From: Listeria marthii FSL S4-120
GTDB taxonomy: Bacteria; Bacillota; Bacilli; Lactobacillales; Listeriaceae
Length of the DNA stretch: 5,503 nucleotides
Assembly (NCBI GenBank): GCA_000183865.1
Contig: CM001047.1
Location: 511,201 to 516,703 of the forward strand
Direction: 5' to 3'
Part shown: piece after piece, positions 5,481-5,503 of the stretch
Numbering within the stretch: position 1 is the first letter of the stretch
How the letters are laid out: each line of letters starts with the position of its first letter
Program-made: the position numbers and the translations under genes
Notes under the pieces: model-generated
The model's input: the letters and a program-made list of their open reading frames with translations, nothing else
Told to the model about the DNA's origin: nothing
Database searches by the model: none

Positions 5481-5503
5481 AAAAAAGTAGCAAGTTTCTT
5501 TGA
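5481..5503 (+). terminator. Left part of a probable intrinsic terminator after aroD (cut by window edge)
   Basis: AAAAAAGTAGCAAGTTTC (5481-5498) begins 8 nt after the aroD stop codon, and the last bases TTTGA already start to fold back (C5498-G5502, T5497-A5503 around a TTT loop). An A-run followed by a mixed stem is how the convergent terminator at 558-588 begins. The right arm lies outside the window, so this is a prediction: the next bases should read approximately AACTTGCTACTTTTTT. Confidence 0.45.

Overview
The window looks like chromosomal DNA of a low-GC Firmicute. Strong AGGAGG-type ribosome binding sites, AT-rich intergenic DNA and intrinsic terminators support this. From memory of gene order and protein character it matches the Listeria (L. 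monocytogenes/innocua group) LysR - NADH:flavin oxidoreductase - aroE - aroD locus. No database search was possible, so the genus is an inference.

Layout, left to right. The left edge holds the 3' part of a + strand Nudix-family gene whose C-terminus resembles the winged-helix tail of NrtR-type proteins (ends 554). It converges on a - strand LysR-type regulator (588-1481), and the two share a bidirectional intrinsic terminator. A 197-bp divergent intergenic region (1482-1678) follows. It holds a textbook LysR box, a TATAAT -10 element and an unexplained near-palindrome in the mRNA leader. Downstream are three co-oriented + strand genes: a 664-aa FMN/4Fe-4S/FAD oxidoreductase of the enoate reductase / 2,4-dienoyl-CoA reductase family (1679-3673), a YdiB-like quinate/shikimate dehydrogenase (3773-4648) and a type I 3-dehydroquinate dehydratase (4714-5472). 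A strong GC-rich hairpin without a U-tract lies between the first two. The window ends inside what looks like the left arm of the operon terminator.

How the genes may work together. The dehydrogenase and dehydratase catalyse adjacent reactions (quinate/3-dehydroquinate/3-dehydroshikimate/shikimate). Either could serve aromatic amino acid biosynthesis. However, the dehydrogenase is YdiB-like rather than a classical biosynthetic AroE, the regulator is a divergent LysR protein, and the lead gene is a flavoenzyme of a C=C-reducing family. Together these suggest a substrate-inducible module for using or reducing quinate/shikimate. 3-Dehydroshikimate is itself an enone and shikimate an enoate, so the flavoenzyme may act on a ring intermediate. 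This is inference. The window contains no mobile element, CRISPR array, or tRNA/rRNA gene that I can see.
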